The notes: generated by a model not told the origin, from the letters alone. A DNA stretch of 64,000 nucleotides from Robertmurraya dakarensis (GCF_900156875.1 NZ_LT707409.1:183122-247121); one strand, 5' to 3'. Positions 16,362 to 25,241 are shown, numbered from the stretch's first letter. A program made the numbers and translations.

Positions 16362-18509
16362 ATGTCGGAAGGAAATTATCGTTATCGTCAGGAACGAAAA
16401 GAATCTGAAAAGAAGAGTAGGGAAAAAAACAGGAAAACTGGTTCTTTGATTAAAAAAATAGTCATTGTGTGTTTGGTGCTCGGACTTTTATCCATAGGTG
16501 CCGGAGCCATTACCTTTGCTTCAATGGTCAAGGGTGCACCTGAATTAGACTCTACTAAACTTGTAGATCCACTTTCTACGAAGTTTTATGATATGAACGG
16601 AAACTTTATTTATGAATATGGCAAGGAAAAACGAACGAAAATCACCTATGATCAGCTTCCAAAGGTGTTGGAACAAGCCATTATCGCTACCGAAGATTCC
16701 CGCTTTTATGAACATCAAGGCATTGACGTGAAAAGGACGGCGAAGGCTATTTTTGTGAACATAACGGATGATTTTGGATCACAGGGCGGTAGTACGATTA
16801 CGCAGCAAGTGATTAAAAATTCATTTCTTACTCCTGATAAGACAGTGAAGAGGAAAGTGCAGGAATGGCGTCTGGCTTATGAGCTAGAACAAGAGTACTC
16901 CAAACAAGAAATATTAATGATGTATGTGAATAAAATCTATCTTGGCAACCGTTCGTATGGAGTGGCTGCAGCAGCTAAGAATTATTATGGGATTGAAGTG
17001 GAGGATCTGCAAAAATTAACGCTGGCACAAGCGGCGCTGATTGCCGGGCTGCCGCAAAGTCCGAACAATTACGATCCAACAAAACCTGAAAATCTAGAAG
17101 CAGCGACGGATCGCCGCAATGTTGTTTTACGTTTGATGAACAGACATGGTTATATAACAGAACAACAAATGGAAGAAGCCTCAAAAGTTTCCGTAACGGA
17201 AGGCATTGTTACCAACAACCAACAAAGGATGCCGTATGAAGCCTTTTTTGATGCAGCTGTACAAGAGGTAACGAGAAAATTGAAGGATGTTGATATAAGC
17301 ACGGACGGATTAAAGATTTATACAACGTTGGATCCAAAAGCACAGGATTACGCGGAAAAAATGTTGAATACAAATGAAATTATTGTTTACCCGAATGCTA
17401 ACTTTCAGGGAGCTTTTGTCTTTTTAGATACCAAAACCGGTGAAGTCAGGGCGATTGGTAGCGGGCGAAACGAATATAAAGCGGAGTTTTTTGGCAACAA
17501 CTTTGCAATAAACATGAAGCGTCAATCTGGATCTGTATTTAAGCCGATTTTTGATTATGGCCCTGCGATTGAGCATCTGAAATGGTCGACGGCTCATCTG
17601 ATTAATGACCAAAAGACGACTTATTCAAGCGGAGAGCCTATATCCAACTGGGATAATCAACATCACGGAATAATGACCATTCGCAAAGCCCTGCAATATT
17701 CCTATAATATTCCAGCTCTTCTTACATTAAGAGAGGTGGGGCTGGAGAAGGCAAAGGGATTTGCCGAGCAGCTTGGTATTATCTTTAAAGATGACAAGGT
17801 TTATGAATCCTATGCAATTGGTAGTAATACCGTCAGTCCCATAGAGATGGCGGGAGCTTATAGCGCTTTTGGTAATGGCGGTGTTTTCAATCAGCCCCAT
17901 ACGGTTCAAAAGGTTATATTCCCAGACGGAAAAGAAATTAGCTTTACCCCAGAACCAAGGAAGGTCATGCAGGACTACACGGCCTATATGATGACCGATA
18001 TGATGCGGACTGTTGTTGATACGGGAACCGGTACAACAGCCAATGTCCCGGAACTTGATGTTGCCGGAAAAACAGGAACTACTAATTTTGATGAAAAAAC
18101 AAAAGCTAAATATGGTTACCCGAACAATGCTACAAATGACAGCTGGTTTGCAGGATATACGCCGCAATACACGATGGCGGTCTGGAGCGGTTATGCTCAA
18201 AACGGTGAAGGAAATTACATGGCAGGTGACACAACGAAGATTTCACAGCGAATGTTTAAAGCGATGATGCAAAATTTTGGTAGTGATACTTCTTCATTCA
18301 AGCAGCCAGAAAGTGTCTATGCAGTGAATGGTGAACTGTATATCAAAGGTGTACCTTCTGCGGAAGTTCCGGTAATACCAAAAATTAATAAAGAAGATAA
18401 ACCAAAAGATTGGAAGAAGAATAAAGGGAAAGATAAAAAGCAAAAAGGGAAGAAAGAAAATCCGGGGAAGGGAAAAGGAAAAGAGAAAAAGAAACATAAA
18501 CAAGATTAA
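16362..18509 (+). CDS. Class A penicillin-binding protein (glycosyltransferase/transpeptidase)
   Basis: This 715-residue membrane-anchored murein polymerase has a basic cytoplasmic head, one helix (residues about 30-52), a GT51 domain with the catalytic EDSRFYEHQG and GGSTITQQVIKN, then a transpeptidase domain with the nucleophile motif SVFK, the SYN motif and KTGT. All motifs are intact. I chose the ATG at 16362 (GGGAG 8 bases upstream) over 16347. The last 30 residues are almost entirely Lys, Gly and Glu, a highly basic tail that may bind teichoic acids. It stands alone. Confidence 0.92.
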   Translation: MSEGNYRYRQERKESEKKSREKNRKTGSLIKKIVIVCLVLGLLSIGAGAITFASMVKGAPELDSTKLVDPLSTKFYDMNGNFIYEYGKEKRTKITYDQLPKVLEQAIIATEDSRFYEHQGIDVKRTAKAIFVNITDDFGSQGGSTITQQVIKNSFLTPDKTVKRKVQEWRLAYELEQEYSKQEILMMYVNKIYLGNRSYGVAAAAKNYYGIEVEDLQKLTLAQAALIAGLPQSPNNYDPTKPENLEAATDRRNVVLRLMNRHGYITEQQMEEASKVSVTEGIVTNNQQRMPYEAFFDAAVQEVTRKLKDVDISTDGLKIYTTLDPKAQDYAEKMLNTNEIIVYPNANFQGAFVFLDTKTGEVRAIGSGRNEYKAEFFGNNFAINMKRQSGSVFKPIFDYGPAIEHLKWSTAHLINDQKTTYSSGEPISNWDNQHHGIMTIRKALQYSYNIPALLTLREVGLEKAKGFAEQLGIIFKDDKVYESYAIGSNTVSPIEMAGAYSAFGNGGVFNQPHTVQKVIFPDGKEISFTPEPRKVMQDYTAYMMTDMMRTVVDTGTGTTANVPELDVAGKTGTTNFDEKTKAKYGYPNNATNDSWFAGYTPQYTMAVWSGYAQNGEGNYMAGDTTKISQRMFKAMMQNFGSDTSSFKQPESVYAVNGELYIKGVPSAEVPVIPKINKEDKPKDWKKNKGKDKKQKGKKENPGKGKGKEKKKHKQD

Positions 18510-18601
18510 TGATTTGGGAATTAGGGAGATTCAATTCCCGGGTAACCGAATGTAGTATGATGCTTTGATAGATGAAGTTAGAGCGCTTGATCTTAATGTT
18601 T

Positions 18602-18629
18602 GCTGTCCATGCGGGCAGTTTTTTTTTAT
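18602..18629 (+). terminator. Probable terminator after the penicillin-binding protein gene
   Basis: CTGTCC, ATGC, GGGCAG forms a short hairpin followed by nine T. The rest of the 18510-18738 gap shows only an inverted GGGAATT / AATTCCC at 18516-18540. Confidence 0.65.
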
Positions 18630-18738
18630 GGTGTATTAAAAATGGATAAGTTCCTCTTGAGCCATGAATAGTGTAAAAAAGTTGGAAGAGACTAGTAGTT
18701 GTACATGCAATTGTATATACAAATAGGGAGATGAAGCT

Positions 18739-19227
18739 TTGAAATTCATGTTAAAACAGGAAATGCTTTTAATGGTAAGAGCGTTGTATTTTTGTATGGA
18801 AGATACGTGGGATAAAATTGGAAAGAAATATGATATTTCACCTGCCCAGCAGCATATTTTGTTCCTGCTGTCGACGAATGGGAATAAGCTTACTCCGTCG
18901 AAAATTGGTGAATTGGGATGCTGGCATCCATCCACTGTATCAAGATTGATAAACCGGCTTCAGAAAAATGGTTATATCAAAGTAAACGCGGACAAAAGCT
19001 CTAGATTTAAAATGGTTTCAATGACAGATGAAGGAAAGCAATTACTTGAACAATTGCTTGATGCAGCTAAAGCTATGGAGGAATTTCCATTTGATATGCA
19101 GCATTTATCAGAACAAGAAATTTTGACCTTTTTAGAGTGTGGTCAGAAAATTTTGGAAGTTCAAAAAGGAAAGGATTTTAGACAAAATGTAATCAGCAAG
19201 AGAGTGGATAATTATGATTATGCATAA
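18739..19227 (+). CDS. MarR family transcriptional regulator (Hpr/ScoC-like)
   Basis: This 162-residue winged-helix protein starts at a TTG behind GGGAGATG. Recognition region: LTPSKIGELGCWHPSTVSRL; wing region: NADKSSRFKMVSMT. The WDKIGKKYDISPAQQHILF entry and the WHPST core recall Hpr/ScoC of B. subtilis, a repressor of proteases and sporulation, but the protein is shorter. The target is unknown. The next gene starts 39 bp downstream. Confidence 0.75.
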   Translation: MKFMLKQEMLLMVRALYFCMEDTWDKIGKKYDISPAQQHILFLLSTNGNKLTPSKIGELGCWHPSTVSRLINRLQKNGYIKVNADKSSRFKMVSMTDEGKQLLEQLLDAAKAMEEFPFDMQHLSEQEILTFLECGQKILEVQKGKDFRQNVISKRVDNYDYA

Positions 19228-19266
19228 CGCGGGACGGATTTAATTTTCATCAGGAGGATTGCTGCT

Positions 19267-19752
19267 ATGTCTAGGGATAAAGGCATTTTAATTAGCATTT
19301 GGTTTATCATGATTATACTGATATTAAAATTTATTAAAAAGAGCGAAATCAAGCATGGCATACTAGCATTCCAATTTAAACAAATGATCACGTGGCTAGT
19401 GGGGTTACTTGTAGTCGAAAAAGGGCTAATCAGATATCCTGTTCGAGAATTTAAAAAAGCCAATAAGACGAGTTTTACGTTTGAGTATTTTATTTATCCC
19501 GCTTGCTGTGCGATTTTTAATGTGCGCTATCCAGAAAACAAGGGGAAAGGGATTAAGCTTCTCTACTATATATTCCATGCAGGGATCATCACGATCATAG
19601 AAGTTGTTATAGAGAGGTATACAAATCTTGTGACCTATATTAAATGGAGATGGTATTGGACTTTTATATCCATAGGCTTAACCTATTACATATCAAGGCT
19701 TTTTTATTGTTGGTACTTTAAGGATGAAGGCAGCAACTTCACCAAAAACTAA
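19267..19752 (+). CDS. CBO0543-like multi-helix membrane protein
   Basis: This 161-residue protein has four hydrophobic segments. The block YPENKGKGIKLLYYIFHAG, followed by EVVIERYTNL and the aromatic IKWRWYWTF, resembles the CBO0543 family of small Firmicute membrane proteins of unknown function. It starts behind AGGAGG. Related proteins appear at 53059 and 57750. Confidence 0.65.
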   Translation: MSRDKGILISIWFIMIILILKFIKKSEIKHGILAFQFKQMITWLVGLLVVEKGLIRYPVREFKKANKTSFTFEYFIYPACCAIFNVRYPENKGKGIKLLYYIFHAGIITIIEVVIERYTNLVTYIKWRWYWTFISIGLTYYISRLFYCWYFKDEGSNFTKN

Positions 19753-19863
19753 TTATTAATTAGTTAGAGAATGAAATTACTAATTATCTGAAATCTCTTG
19801 TATTTTTGTTAATGAAGTGATATTATCAGTAACAATAGTTAATAAAAAATCAATAGCGATAAC

Positions 19864-20033
19864 TTCTTATCCAGAGTGGTGGAGGGACAGGCCCGATGAA
19901 ACCCGGCAACCATCAAGACAATCGTATTGTCTTGAACGGTGCTAATTCCTGCAAAGGTGCAAGCCTTTGAAAGATGAGAAACGTATGATATCATACGGCC
20001 TCTCTTTCATGAAAGAGAGGTCTTTTTACTGGA
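19864..20033 (+). promoter_or_regulatory. SAM-I (S-box) riboswitch with terminator
   Basis: All conserved S-box blocks are present in order: CTTATCCAGAG, GGTGGAGGGA, GGCCCGATGAAACCCGGCAA, GGTGCTAATTCCTGC, then TGAAAGATGAG closing helix P1. A terminator follows at 19998-20031 (CCTCTCTTTC / GAAAGAGAGG, then TCTTTTT). When SAM is plentiful the terminator should form and switch off the gene at 20059; when methionine/SAM is low the gene is expressed. Confidence 0.95.
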
Positions 20034-20041
20034 GAAGCTTA

Positions 20042-20057
20042 TCGCTCGAAGGAGCGA
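20042..20057 (+). promoter_or_regulatory. Hairpin over the ribosome-binding site
   Basis: TCGCTC, loop GAAG, GAGCGA is a perfect 6-bp hairpin directly before the ATG at 20059. It contains the AAGGAG ribosome site, so translation may be restrained in addition to the riboswitch. Confidence 0.5.
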
Positions 20058-20058
20058 A

Positions 20059-20421
20059 ATGAACATGGAAAGAGCAGTATTTGGTGCTAGTGAATTTTTT
20101 AGTGAAGAAGCATTTGTTACAGGTTTTCGCGGAATTGAATATGTTAAGACCGGGCATTTGAAAGGGAAAAATATAGACATCGTCGAAATATGGTTTAATC
20201 CGTGGAAGGTATCTTATGATGAATTATTAGAATTATTTTTTGATCTACATGACCCAACATCAACCGGGAATTATTCCATGATTTTTTTCTCTAATAAAAA
20301 ACAATTAAATGTAGCCAAAAATAAGAAAGACGAGATGAAACAAATTTTTAAAGATAAAATTATTACAGAAATCACGCCAGCGAGTGATGTAAAGAATATT
20401 TTTGCGTCGCTGAGGCATTAA
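20059..20421 (+). CDS. MsrA-like protein lacking cysteine, S-box controlled
   Basis: This 120-residue protein aligns with the N-terminal two thirds of peptide-methionine-(S)-sulfoxide reductase. AVFGASEFFSEEAF matches MsrA's FGGGCFWCVEAPF, and VEIWFNPWKVSYDELLELFF with LHDPT matches the following strand and helix. The catalytic Cys of GCFW is Glu here, the protein has no Cys at all, the usual NPTYEEVC loop is deleted and the EGYHQ end is missing. It therefore cannot be a normal reductase. Control by a SAM riboswitch links it to methionine status. A role in binding methionine sulfoxide or sensing is only a guess. Confidence 0.8.
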   Translation: MNMERAVFGASEFFSEEAFVTGFRGIEYVKTGHLKGKNIDIVEIWFNPWKVSYDELLELFFDLHDPTSTGNYSMIFFSNKKQLNVAKNKKDEMKQIFKDKIITEITPASDVKNIFASLRH

Positions 20422-20429
20422 ATAACATG

Positions 20430-20466
20430 GAGAAAAGGCTGATTTCATAGAATATCAGCCTTTTTT
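20430..20466. terminator. Bidirectional terminator
   Basis: AAAAGGCTGAT / ATCAGCCTTTTTT has a T run on the plus strand and A/T-rich ends on both sides. It separates the MsrA-like gene from the convergent phosphodiesterase gene. Confidence 0.85.
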
Positions 20467-20470
20467 ATTG

Positions 20471-21331
20471 CTATTTTCCTTTTTTAACTTCGTGGAGCAA
20501 GTCAGGGAAGTTTGTGAACATACCGGTTACACCCCAGTCTATTAACTGCTTCATTCTTTCCTTATCATTGACTGTATAAGGGTGGATTTCAAGTCCGCTG
20601 TTGACAACCTTTTGCACATATTCTTCATTTAAATAAGTATGGTTTGGGCCAACTCCGACCGCATATTCCTTGATAGCATCAATTTGTTCATCGGTAATTT
20701 CGGCATAGCTGCGATACGAGATTAATTGAACTAGATTCACAGTTGGATCAAGGTCATGCATGATTTGTAAGCTTTGCTGGCTAAATGATTGCACAAGAAG
20801 TTTGTCTTTATCGATTCGATATTCATTGACGAGTCGCAGAAGTTCCTTCTCCATCCCTGGATAAATTTCAGGCGATTTCGTTTCGATATAGTAGCTAGCG
20901 TTTTTGCCGAACTTTTGGAACACTTCTTCTAATGTCGGTACTTCTAATCCTATATACTTGCTGTCTGCGTATTGAGGATATTTTTCATTGAACCAGCTTC
21001 CAGCATCCAGTTCCTTAACTTCCTTTAGGGTAAAGTCTTTAACATAACCAGTTCCATCTGTTGTACGGTCCACTTTTTCGTCATGCATCGCAATCAAATG
21101 GCCATCCTTTGTCATTTGGAGATCGACCTCGATGTAATCCCCGTGCATTTGTTCTCCCATCTTATAGGAAACTAGCGTATGCTCAGGGGCATGTCCGGAA
21201 GCTCCACGATGCGACACGTTCAAAATCTCCTTATGTTTTTCCTTTGCTGAGGCGACTTCTCCACCAGCCGTAACACCAACGACCATAACAAGAGCAGCCA
21301 ATGACGACAACCATTTCTTTTTCTTCAACAT
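20471..21331 (-). CDS. glpQ: Secreted glycerophosphodiester phosphodiesterase (GlpQ type)
   Basis: This 286-residue exported enzyme hydrolyses glycerophosphodiesters to glycerol 3-phosphate and an alcohol. It has a signal peptide with the basic start LKKKKW, a hydrophobic core and a cut near VASA-KE. The catalytic and calcium-binding residues are in NVSHRGASGHAPEHT and EVDLQMTKDGHLIAMHD, and the TIM barrel ends with HPYTVND. Size and signal match B. subtilis GlpQ. It is monocistronic; phosphate control is possible, but I see no convincing Pho boxes. Confidence 0.9.
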   Translation of the reverse strand: MLKKKKWLSSLAALVMVVGVTAGGEVASAKEKHKEILNVSHRGASGHAPEHTLVSYKMGEQMHGDYIEVDLQMTKDGHLIAMHDEKVDRTTDGTGYVKDFTLKEVKELDAGSWFNEKYPQYADSKYIGLEVPTLEEVFQKFGKNASYYIETKSPEIYPGMEKELLRLVNEYRIDKDKLLVQSFSQQSLQIMHDLDPTVNLVQLISYRSYAEITDEQIDAIKEYAVGVGPNHTYLNEEYVQKVVNSGLEIHPYTVNDKERMKQLIDWGVTGMFTNFPDLLHEVKKGK

Positions 21332-21499
21332 ATTTCCAACTCCTTTAGTAGATTACTATTTAAAGGTAGCAAGTGAATGTTAATATTTTTCTATAATGAA
21401 GTAAATCTTGATAAAATTTCTATTACAATTGTAAAAAAGTGGGTGTTTATTCCTGTTACTTTTGTGGTAGATATAAATACTAGAAAGGGAGGAGATATT

Positions 21500-21754
21500 A
21501 TTAGAAAAAAAGAAGAAATTCAGATTGATAGGATGATTAACGAAGGATTAGGCGCAGGTGAAATCAACGATAAGGATGATAGAGAACAGTTAGATTCACC
21601 GATATCTAAAAAAACAGGAACGACGAGAATAAATAATACTATGGTAGAGGGTATGTCAGATGCAAAGGAACTCGGAAAAGAAATGGAAGTTCTAAAAACG
21701 AATAAAGAAGTTAAAAAAGATGGTCATATACCCGACCCTATTCAACATAGTTGA
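21500..21754 (+). CDS. Small acidic/basic hydrophilic protein, probable ATT start
   Basis: The frame is open from 21377, but no ATG, GTG or TTG lies near a ribosome site. The only strong site, AGGGAGGAG (21486-21494), is followed by ATT ATT AGA AAA, so an AUU start at 21500 (or 21497) is the best reading, giving 84 residues. The product is hydrophilic (GLGAGEINDKDDREQLDSP) with no membrane segment or known motif. An internal ATG at 21533 has no site. A terminator follows, supporting a real gene. Confidence 0.55.
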   Translation: MRKKEEIQIDRMINEGLGAGEINDKDDREQLDSPISKKTGTTRINNTMVEGMSDAKELGKEMEVLKTNKEVKKDGHIPDPIQHS

Positions 21755-21761
21755 TAATATT

Positions 21762-21796
21762 AAAAAGCAATGGTAGAAGTCTTCCATTGCTTTTCT
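21762..21796 (+). terminator. Terminator after the small gene
   Basis: AAAAGCAATGG / CCATTGCTTTT is an 11-bp stem ending in TTTTCT. The following stretch to 22068 shows no convincing gene or site. Confidence 0.85.
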
Positions 21797-22068
21797 AGTT
21801 ACTTATAAAGTATGGTCCACTTATCCTGAATCAAGTCTGGTATAATATAATTGTTGGAAAGTTTAAGCTTCTGTAATACCTTTACCAAAAACTGGATGAA
21901 AGCAGCGGCTAACTGAAAGTCACGATGGCTAAAATTTATGAAAAATCTGGAGGTACATTCAAGAAAAATCATCATTAAAACGAGAAACTTCCTAAGCATC
22001 CTGCAATAGACTAATATTAGAAGGGATCTTTATTTTCCTCTAAATGGAGTTTTAAAGGGGGGAACAAG

Positions 22069-22266
22069 ATGTCAGTCAATCATTACACTAAAGGCTCTTA
22101 TGAATACGCACAAAAACAGAAAATTATTGAACTTCAATCCAAAGGTTTTACAGATGTACAGACCATTAAAGAGGCAAAAGAGCTTATTCGTTTTGCCTAC
22201 GCCAGAGAGGGCATTCCGCTGCGTTATACTCAAATGGGTGTAAGTATTAGAATCTTTCCTGCTTAA
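22069..22266 (+). CDS. Small hypothetical protein
   Basis: This 65-residue protein starts at an ATG behind AAAGGGGGG. It is rich in Lys, Glu and Tyr (GSYEYAQKQKIIELQSKGF) and ends RYTQMGVSIRIFPA. No signal, membrane helix or known motif is visible. It stands alone. The strong ribosome site and protein-like composition support it as real. Confidence 0.6.
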   Translation: MSVNHYTKGSYEYAQKQKIIELQSKGFTDVQTIKEAKELIRFAYAREGIPLRYTQMGVSIRIFPA

Positions 22267-22313
22267 ATCCTATTTTTTCGTTTATTGTTGTATTCATTAA
22301 GCTTATTTTTTAA

Positions 22314-22353
22314 ACTCGATATGTAAGCGTTTACATAACGTTTCATATCGAGT
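22314..22353. promoter_or_regulatory. Catabolite (cre) site inside a 10-bp inverted repeat
   Basis: TGTAAGCGTTTACA (22322-22335) fits the CcpA cre consensus TGWNANCGNTNWCA at every position. It is enclosed by ACTCGATATG and CATATCGAGT. A second exact 10-bp inverted pair, ATAACGTTTC (22335-22344) and GAAACGTTAT (22429-22438), overlaps it. The gene downstream encodes the SLH protein at 22534. Confidence 0.6.
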
Positions 22354-22533
22354 ACCTGCAAACATACGCCTTTAATTATTTTCCTTTTGCGTTTTGATAT
22401 CTTTAATTTTATACAGTTTTCACCGTACGAAACGTTATTACCACTTCCATATTTTTTAATATATTCTTTTCTCTTTAAATAGAGTAATATCTTCTAGAAA
22501 GATAAAAGATTATATGGAAGAGGGGTTAACAAA

Positions 22534-23649
22534 TTGAAATATATTCGTATTTTGCTAGCATTAGTTGTTACGTTTGGAATTTTTACGGCAACACACGCTT
22601 TTGCAGCTGAAAAAACCATTGATCAGTATTATATGGACGATGTAAGTTACGAGCATGGAGCGTATGAAGAATTAGAACGTTTCTTGTATACAGATATTCT
22701 AGATGGGTATGAGGAAACTGAAACTTTTGAAGAAGATGGAGAAGTATATGAATACACATCTATTTTATTAAAACCTGAAAATACCATTACTCGTGCACAG
22801 TTCACAAAGATTTTGGTGAATGCTATGAACTTAACACGCGGGGAGATTTCAAAAACATTCCCTGATGTAAACGAGTCAGATTGGTATTATGAATTTGTCC
22901 AAATTGCGAGCAGCAGAGGGATTATTACTGGTAAAGAAGATGGGACGTTCAAACCATATGATAAAATCACACGTGCGCAAATGGCTGTTATGATACACCG
23001 TGCTTTTGAGCCAACTGTTGATTTTTCTGCAACAGGAAAAACGTTCAAAGATGTCAGCGAAAGCAACTTTGCCTATGAAGCGGTTGTTAAAACAGCGGCT
23101 GTCGGAATCATTAAAGGATATGGAGATGAATTCAGACCGAATCATTTTGCAAAACGTTCACAAGCTGTACTGATGATCGATCGTGCGTTACATCAAGAGC
23201 CTGGAACAGCACAAGACGAAATTTCCGTACTTGATACAGTAGACCGCAACGTTACAGAAGAGCTGCTATACTCTGAGCAACAAGATGTTGAAGCATTGGA
23301 AGCACTTTACCGTGAAACTACAATGGGTTACTATCTTGCTTACGCACTTGATAACGTTAGTATGCTTACTGATTCTGACTATTTAGGATCTTCTATTTCA
23401 ATGGAAAAAGCAGGCGAACATTCAAGCAGCATCGTTTCACTAAATAATCGTTTTGCAGTAGTAAAAGTAGACAACTTAAAGGTTCTTGCTTCTATCGATG
23501 AACCGGATATGTCGCTTGAAATGAAAATCGACTTATCAGGAACTGCTTACCTTAAGAAAACAGAAGATGGAACTTGGAAAATCTATAATATCGTCTATGA
23601 TGAAGATTTCCTTGAGGAGTTTCTAACTGCTGCTGAAGAAGGTAACTAA
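22534..23649 (+). CDS. S-layer homology (SLH) domain surface protein
   Basis: This 371-residue exported protein has a signal peptide (KYIRILLALVVTFGIF, cut near AFA-AE) and three SLH repeats in residues about 55-225, which bind secondary cell-wall polymer. Typical SLH pieces are TITRAQFTKILVNAM, FPDVNESDWYYEFV and FKPYDKITRAQMAVM. The C-terminal 140 residues carry an unassigned acidic domain with a repeated EALEALYRETT-like helix. It starts at a TTG behind AGAGGGG. It is probably anchored non-covalently to the wall. Confidence 0.85.
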   Translation: MKYIRILLALVVTFGIFTATHAFAAEKTIDQYYMDDVSYEHGAYEELERFLYTDILDGYEETETFEEDGEVYEYTSILLKPENTITRAQFTKILVNAMNLTRGEISKTFPDVNESDWYYEFVQIASSRGIITGKEDGTFKPYDKITRAQMAVMIHRAFEPTVDFSATGKTFKDVSESNFAYEAVVKTAAVGIIKGYGDEFRPNHFAKRSQAVLMIDRALHQEPGTAQDEISVLDTVDRNVTEELLYSEQQDVEALEALYRETTMGYYLAYALDNVSMLTDSDYLGSSISMEKAGEHSSSIVSLNNRFAVVKVDNLKVLASIDEPDMSLEMKIDLSGTAYLKKTEDGTWKIYNIVYDEDFLEEFLTAAEEGN

Positions 23650-23657
23650 TATATAAA

Positions 23658-23697
23658 AGAATTCCCACCTTTTTATAAAGATGGGGATTTTTTTTGT
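23658..23697 (+). terminator. Terminator after the SLH gene
   Basis: ATTCCCACC and GATGGGGAT form an imperfect stem with eight or more T following. Confidence 0.7.
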
Positions 23698-23861
23698 ATA
23701 AAGATAGAAGTGCAAATCGTTGTCTTTTGGGGCAATGCGGCATTACAAATTGAGTGATATATTGATCACTTAAATTAGTTATCTAGCTGTTTAGACCTAT
23801 GAGCTTCGTATCTCAACGCTGGTATATATTGTCTGTTACACTTGTAGTTGAGGTGAAACTG

Positions 23862-25220
23862 ATGCGAAGATTATTTCTTTTTGTTATCGTATGGGGATTA
23901 TTTTTAGCAGGGTGCAGCGGGGAGGATCAACATATTTCAGGGGAACAGGAAGAACTTCCTGCAGATGAAAAGATCGAAGAAAAAGTGGAGGAAGTCCCAG
24001 AAGAAGTTCCACCGGCTGCGGTTGACAATGTCCATGAAATCGTGAAGGAGCAGGGAAAGTATGATGTCGATGAGGTTAATAAAAATGAAGAATTAAAAGC
24101 ACAACTGATGGCAGAATTGAAGGATTTTCCTGATAATCTATCAGGTGAAGAAGCTTATAATCGTGTTATTCCATTAATTGCAGCGGACATTAAAAAAGAG
24201 GCGGAGTTATTTGAGGCCGTTGATCCTGTGATTAAGTTTGATTCTTCTTCGCCAGATAATGAGTTTGCCTTACCGGAGACGGAGACCGTAAACGTCGCTA
24301 TTTTGCTCGATGCAAGCGGCAGTATGGCAGGCCAAGTGAGTGGTGGTCAGAAGATGAAGCTTGCAAAGGAAGCAATTAAGAACTATGCTTCTGATTTGCC
24401 TGAAGGGTCCAATGTCATGCTGAGGGTGTATGGGCATAAAGGGACCGGAAGTGATGCGGATAAAGAACTATCTTGCAGCAGCCATGAAGTAGTTTTTCCG
24501 CTTGGGGCATATGAAGAAGGGCAATTTGAATCTGCGTTGAATCAATTTGCACCTGCTGGCTGGACGCCGCTTGCCGGGGCTATCGAGGAAGCCAAAAAAG
24601 ATCTGGAGTCTCAAAAGGGAGAAAACGTGCGGAATGTAATCTACATTGTAAGTGATGGTATTGAAACATGTGATGGTGATCCCGTTGCGGCTGCGAAGGC
24701 ATTGTATTCTTCAGATATCCAGGCAGAGGTGAACATCATCGGTTTTGATGTAGACAATGAAGGGCAAGCTCAGCTAAAAGAAGTAGCCGAAGCAGGAGGC
24801 GGAGTCTACAAAACGGTTTATTCCGAGAGTGATTTGAATGATTACTTGAAGGAAGAATATAGCCGATTGTACTGGGAATGGCTGGCTTGGAGCAACGATC
24901 GTTATTTTGATGTATTAGGTCAAAGCAATGATATTTATTTTGATATGCTCGGCTATACGAATGATATTTACTTTAAATCTTTAGCGGAAAAAAATATGAT
25001 GAGCACGATCCGATATGAATTAAAAGATCTCGGGAAGTTTAAAGATGGAGATGCAGCAGATGAATTCATGAAACTGGCCAGAATCCGTCATGAGACAGTC
25101 GATCAATATTTTGATCAAGAGGAAGACAGGAAGAATAAAATTCGAAAAGAATTAAAAGAAAAGTATCAAAAATTAATTAAAGAAAAGAAAGAAGAAAATC
25201 TTGAGAAGTACTCTTCTTAG
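23862..25220 (+). CDS. von Willebrand A domain lipoprotein with C-terminal 11-residue repeats
   Basis: This 452-residue protein starts at the ATG behind GAGGTGAAAC; its signal ends in the lipobox LAGC (Cys 18). A Glu-rich linker leads to a vWA domain with the metal-ion site DASGS and SDGIETC. Residues about 341-384 contain repeats of eleven residues, LAWSNDRYFDV, LGQSNDIYFDM, LGYTNDIYFKS, followed by a strongly charged coiled coil to the end. It resembles the secreted YwmC/YwmD vWA proteins of B. subtilis but is larger. Protein binding at the cell surface is inferred. Confidence 0.85.
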   Translation: MRRLFLFVIVWGLFLAGCSGEDQHISGEQEELPADEKIEEKVEEVPEEVPPAAVDNVHEIVKEQGKYDVDEVNKNEELKAQLMAELKDFPDNLSGEEAYNRVIPLIAADIKKEAELFEAVDPVIKFDSSSPDNEFALPETETVNVAILLDASGSMAGQVSGGQKMKLAKEAIKNYASDLPEGSNVMLRVYGHKGTGSDADKELSCSSHEVVFPLGAYEEGQFESALNQFAPAGWTPLAGAIEEAKKDLESQKGENVRNVIYIVSDGIETCDGDPVAAAKALYSSDIQAEVNIIGFDVDNEGQAQLKEVAEAGGGVYKTVYSESDLNDYLKEEYSRLYWEWLAWSNDRYFDVLGQSNDIYFDMLGYTNDIYFKSLAEKNMMSTIRYELKDLGKFKDGDAADEFMKLARIRHETVDQYFDQEEDRKNKIRKELKEKYQKLIKEKKEENLEKYSS

Positions 25221-25241
25221 AGTTTTGTGCGGGATGGGGAT

